A DNA stretch of 64,000 bases from Microvirga splendida (GTDB lineage: Bacteria; Pseudomonadota; Alphaproteobacteria; Rhizobiales; Beijerinckiaceae), in contig NZ_JAELXT010000003.1 of assembly GCF_016427565.1 (NCBI RefSeq), positions 62,001 to 126,000 of the forward strand, given 5' to 3'. The notes beneath the pieces were generated by a model that did not search any database, was not told the DNA's origin, and saw only the letters and a list, made by a program, of their open reading frames with translations. Positions within the stretch are counted from its first letter, which is position 1. The number at the start of each line of letters is the position of its first letter. The translations under genes were made by a program, and so were the position numbers. Positions 62,362-64,000 of this stretch are shown piece by piece.

Positions 62362-63333
62362 TCAAGCGCTGCCGATGAAGATACCGGCAAGCAGCACCAG
62401 CACGCCGCCGACGATCACCTGATAGGTGGCGCTCCAGAACGGCGTCTCCATGTACTTCGTCCGGATCCAGGAGATCGCGACGAGTTCCACCGCCACAACG
62501 ACGGCCGCGATGCTGGTGGCCAGGATGAAGGCGTTGGGCCAGGAATCCGGCACCAGGTAGGGCAGGGTATGGCCGATCCCGCCAGCCGCCGTCATCAGGC
62601 CGCAGACGAGGCCGCGCAGCCAGGGCGAGCCGCGCCCGGTGATCTCGCCGTCGTCCGACAGGGCCTCGGTCAGGCCCATGCTGATCCCGGCGCCGACGGA
62701 GGCCGCCAGACCCACCAGAAAGGTCTCCCAGTTGTTCTGGGTGGCGAAGGCCGCGGCGAAGAGGGGCGCGAGGGTCGAGACCGAACCGTCGATGAGGCCG
62801 GCGAGTCCCGGCTGCACGTATTGCAGGACGAAGAGCCGCCGGCGGGCATGTTCCTCGGCGGCTTGCGCGTTCTCGGTCAGGTGGGCGGCATGGAGTTCGC
62901 CGGCCTTGCGCTCATGCCCACGCTCGATCTCGGCGAGCTTGGTGAAGAGTTCGCGCAGGGACACGTCCAGGGTCTGCCCGGCGGCCTTCTCGTAGAAGCT
63001 CGCCGCCTGCAGCTCCATGACTTCCGCCTCGCGGCGCATCCGATCGAGATCGAGATGGGGGCTCCACCAGACCGCGCGGCGCTTCAGGAAGCCGCGCACG
63101 TCCTCCCGGCGGATGGGAGGCAGGTGCTCGCCGTACCGCGAGCGGAAGAAGCCGTAGAGGGAATTGCGATGGTCCCGCTCTTCCTCGGCCATGCCGTCGA
63201 AGATGTCGGCCGAAGCGGGAAAGTCAGGGCGAAGGCGATCCGCGAAATGCTGATAGATCCGCGAGTCTTCCTCTTCGCTGGCGATGGCGAGCGCAACGAC
63301 CTCGCGCTCGGACAATTCAGACAGGGACTTCAT
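62362..63333 (-). CDS. mbfA: Membrane-bound ferritin MbfA (erythrin-VIT1 fusion)
   Basis: A 323-residue protein. The N-terminal ferritin-like/rubrerythrin domain (~1-160) has di-iron ligands in EEEDSRIYQHFADR, EEERDHR, EVMELQAASFYEKAAG and EIERGHERKAG. The C-terminal VIT1/CCC1 domain has about five helices (VQPGLAGLIDGSVSTLAPLF). Rhizobial MbfA exports iron and limits peroxide toxicity. A perfect Irr-type ICE palindrome lies 12 bases before the start, so the gene should be repressed by Irr under iron limitation. Confidence 0.92.
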   Translation of the reverse strand: MKSLSELSEREVVALAIASEEEDSRIYQHFADRLRPDFPASADIFDGMAEEERDHRNSLYGFFRSRYGEHLPPIRREDVRGFLKRRAVWWSPHLDLDRMRREAEVMELQAASFYEKAAGQTLDVSLRELFTKLAEIERGHERKAGELHAAHLTENAQAAEEHARRRLFVLQYVQPGLAGLIDGSVSTLAPLFAAAFATQNNWETFLVGLAASVGAGISMGLTEALSDDGEITGRGSPWLRGLVCGLMTAAGGIGHTLPYLVPDSWPNAFILATSIAAVVVAVELVAISWIRTKYMETPFWSATYQVIVGGVLVLLAGIFIGSA

Positions 63334-63344
63334 GACGACTCCAA

Positions 63345-63361
63345 TTTAGAATAATTCTAAA
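63345..63361 (-). promoter_or_regulatory. Iron control element (Irr operator) of mbfA
   Basis: TTTAGAA-TAA-TTCTAAA is a perfect 7-3-7 dyad fitting the rhizobial ICE consensus recognised by Irr. Its position immediately before mbfA implies repression by promoter or initiation-region occlusion. Confidence 0.8.
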
Positions 63362-63416
63362 ATAGAGCCGCGCCATAGCCAAGTCCCCTGTCATGCGGAC
63401 AGGGGCTCGTCCGAAC

Positions 63417-63536
63417 TCAGTACTGGGCGCCCGGGATCAGGGTCGAGTAGACCGAGCGGTCGTCGAAGTTGAGGGCCGGGGTCCACGAGAAGCGAGCGGA
63501 GCGGTTCAGGCGGGACAGGATGAACGTGAGAAACAT
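63417..63536 (-). CDS. Very small protein, possibly DUF1127-related
   Basis: A 39-residue frame from the ATG at 63536, with AAAGGTG 6-9 bases upstream. The sequence (MFLTFILSRLNRSARFSWTP, then ALNFDDRSVYSTLIPGAQY) resembles the start of small DUF1127/YjiS proteins of rhizobia (arginine-containing helix followed by L-x-DR) but is truncated relative to the family. Coding status rests on the ribosome site and family resemblance only. Confidence 0.45.
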   Translation of the reverse strand: MFLTFILSRLNRSARFSWTPALNFDDRSVYSTLIPGAQY

Positions 63537-63669
63537 TGGAACACCTTTGGTTGCCGGTGTCTTAGACCTTCGTATGATGCGGGTCACGCGCCATTTTGAG
63601 GGAACAGCCATGCATTTGATGAATGACTACATTCATCCTCCGGTAATCTTGTTGTGATGGCATGGGCCG

Positions 63670-64000
63670 ATGTCCGACTCCGCGCCGCCCCGGAAAGCCT
63701 CGCGTCTCCTGTCCCTGGGGCTTCACACCTATTGGCGCTTCTCGAGAGGCATGACGCTCGGGGTGAGGGGCGTGGTGCTCGACCGTGAGAACCGCGTCTT
63801 CCTCATCCGGCACACCTATGTGCCCGGCTGGCACCTGCCGGGCGGGGGTGTGGAGACCGGCGAGACGGCCCTGGAGTCCCTCGACCGTGAGCTGCGCGAG
63901 GAGGCCTGTATCGCCATGGACGAGGCGCCCTCCCTGTTCGGCGTGTTCTTCAACAATCGGACATCCCGGCGCGACCACGTTCTGGTCTATGTGATCCGGC
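63670..64000 (+). CDS. NUDIX hydrolase, truncated by the window end
   Basis: The first 110 residues of a NUDIX pyrophosphohydrolase. The frame opens at the ATG at 63670 and runs off the window. The NUDIX box is intact: GGGVETGETALESLDRELRE, then EACI, with the catalytic REXXEE as RELREE, preceded by the strand RVFLIRHTYVPGWHLPGGG. It hydrolyses a nucleoside diphosphate linked to another moiety; substrate unknown. Confidence 0.88.
   Translation, partial: MSDSAPPRKASRLLSLGLHTYWRFSRGMTLGVRGVVLDRENRVFLIRHTYVPGWHLPGGGVETGETALESLDRELREEACIAMDEAPSLFGVFFNNRTSRRDHVLVYVIR

Noticed and set aside
1..64000. CRISPR arrays, rRNA genes, insertion sequences and replication origins
   Set aside because: No regularly spaced repeats, rRNA-like sequence, transposase or DnaA-box cluster was seen.

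Overview
The window is a high-GC chromosomal segment with alphaproteobacterial features. These include an elongator tRNA-Met of rhizobial type, an Irr-type iron control element before a ferritin-like/VIT1 fusion (MbfA), EcfG-type general-stress promoters (GGAAC-N16-CGTT), and DUF4142, CsbD and DUF4112 genes. A Hyphomicrobiales bacterium close to Methylobacteriaceae (Microvirga-like) is the best guess. This rests on family recall, not on a search.

Layout. 1-2.6 kb: end of a small gene, tRNA-Met, and a divergent MerR regulator/MFS exporter pair sharing a MerR-type operator. 2.6-5.7 kb: arginase and ornithine cyclodeaminase, with a divergent Lrp-type regulator and a RidA protein. 5.7-11.6 kb: a diguanylate cyclase and assorted housekeeping or hypothetical genes. 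11.8-34 kb: the centrepiece, an alginate-type exopolysaccharide locus. 34-40.4 kb: a GMC oxidoreductase and a complete Liv-type branched-chain amino-acid ABC transporter. 40.7-50.8 kb: succinate-semialdehyde dehydrogenase-like ALDH, HAD phosphatase, glycerate 2-kinase, a kinase-like protein lacking its phosphoacceptor His, CsbD, tusA-mobA-mrp, a general-stress FMN protein, pncB and pxpA. 50.9-54.9 kb: a glycine-rich secreted protein, a haloacetate dehalogenase-like hydrolase, an M15-like peptidase, and DUF4112 with a membrane protein. 55-59.4 kb: a polar amino-acid ABC transporter with two tandem binding proteins. 59.5-64 kb: FAH hydrolase, DUF4142 protein, metallophosphoesterase, MbfA and a NUDIX hydrolase cut by the window end.

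The alginate-type locus reads algD (GDP-mannose dehydrogenase), alg8 (polymerase), alg44 (PilZ c-di-GMP co-polymerase), algA (GDP-mannose supply), a giant AlgG-type mannuronan C5-epimerase fused to about 700 residues of helical repeats, an AlgL-type PL5 lyase, and three very large secreted Sel1-repeat proteins. All are on one strand with overlaps or short gaps. A divergent RTX-tailed PL7 alginate lyase flanks the 5' side, and two LuxR-type regulators with degenerate receiver domains flank the 3' side. No AlgE porin, AlgX or AlgI/J/F acetylation genes are seen. The predicted product is therefore a non-acetylated, epimerised uronan exported through different periplasmic hardware, probably gated by c-di-GMP through Alg44. 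This rearranged Alg machine is the strongest candidate for an undescribed system here.
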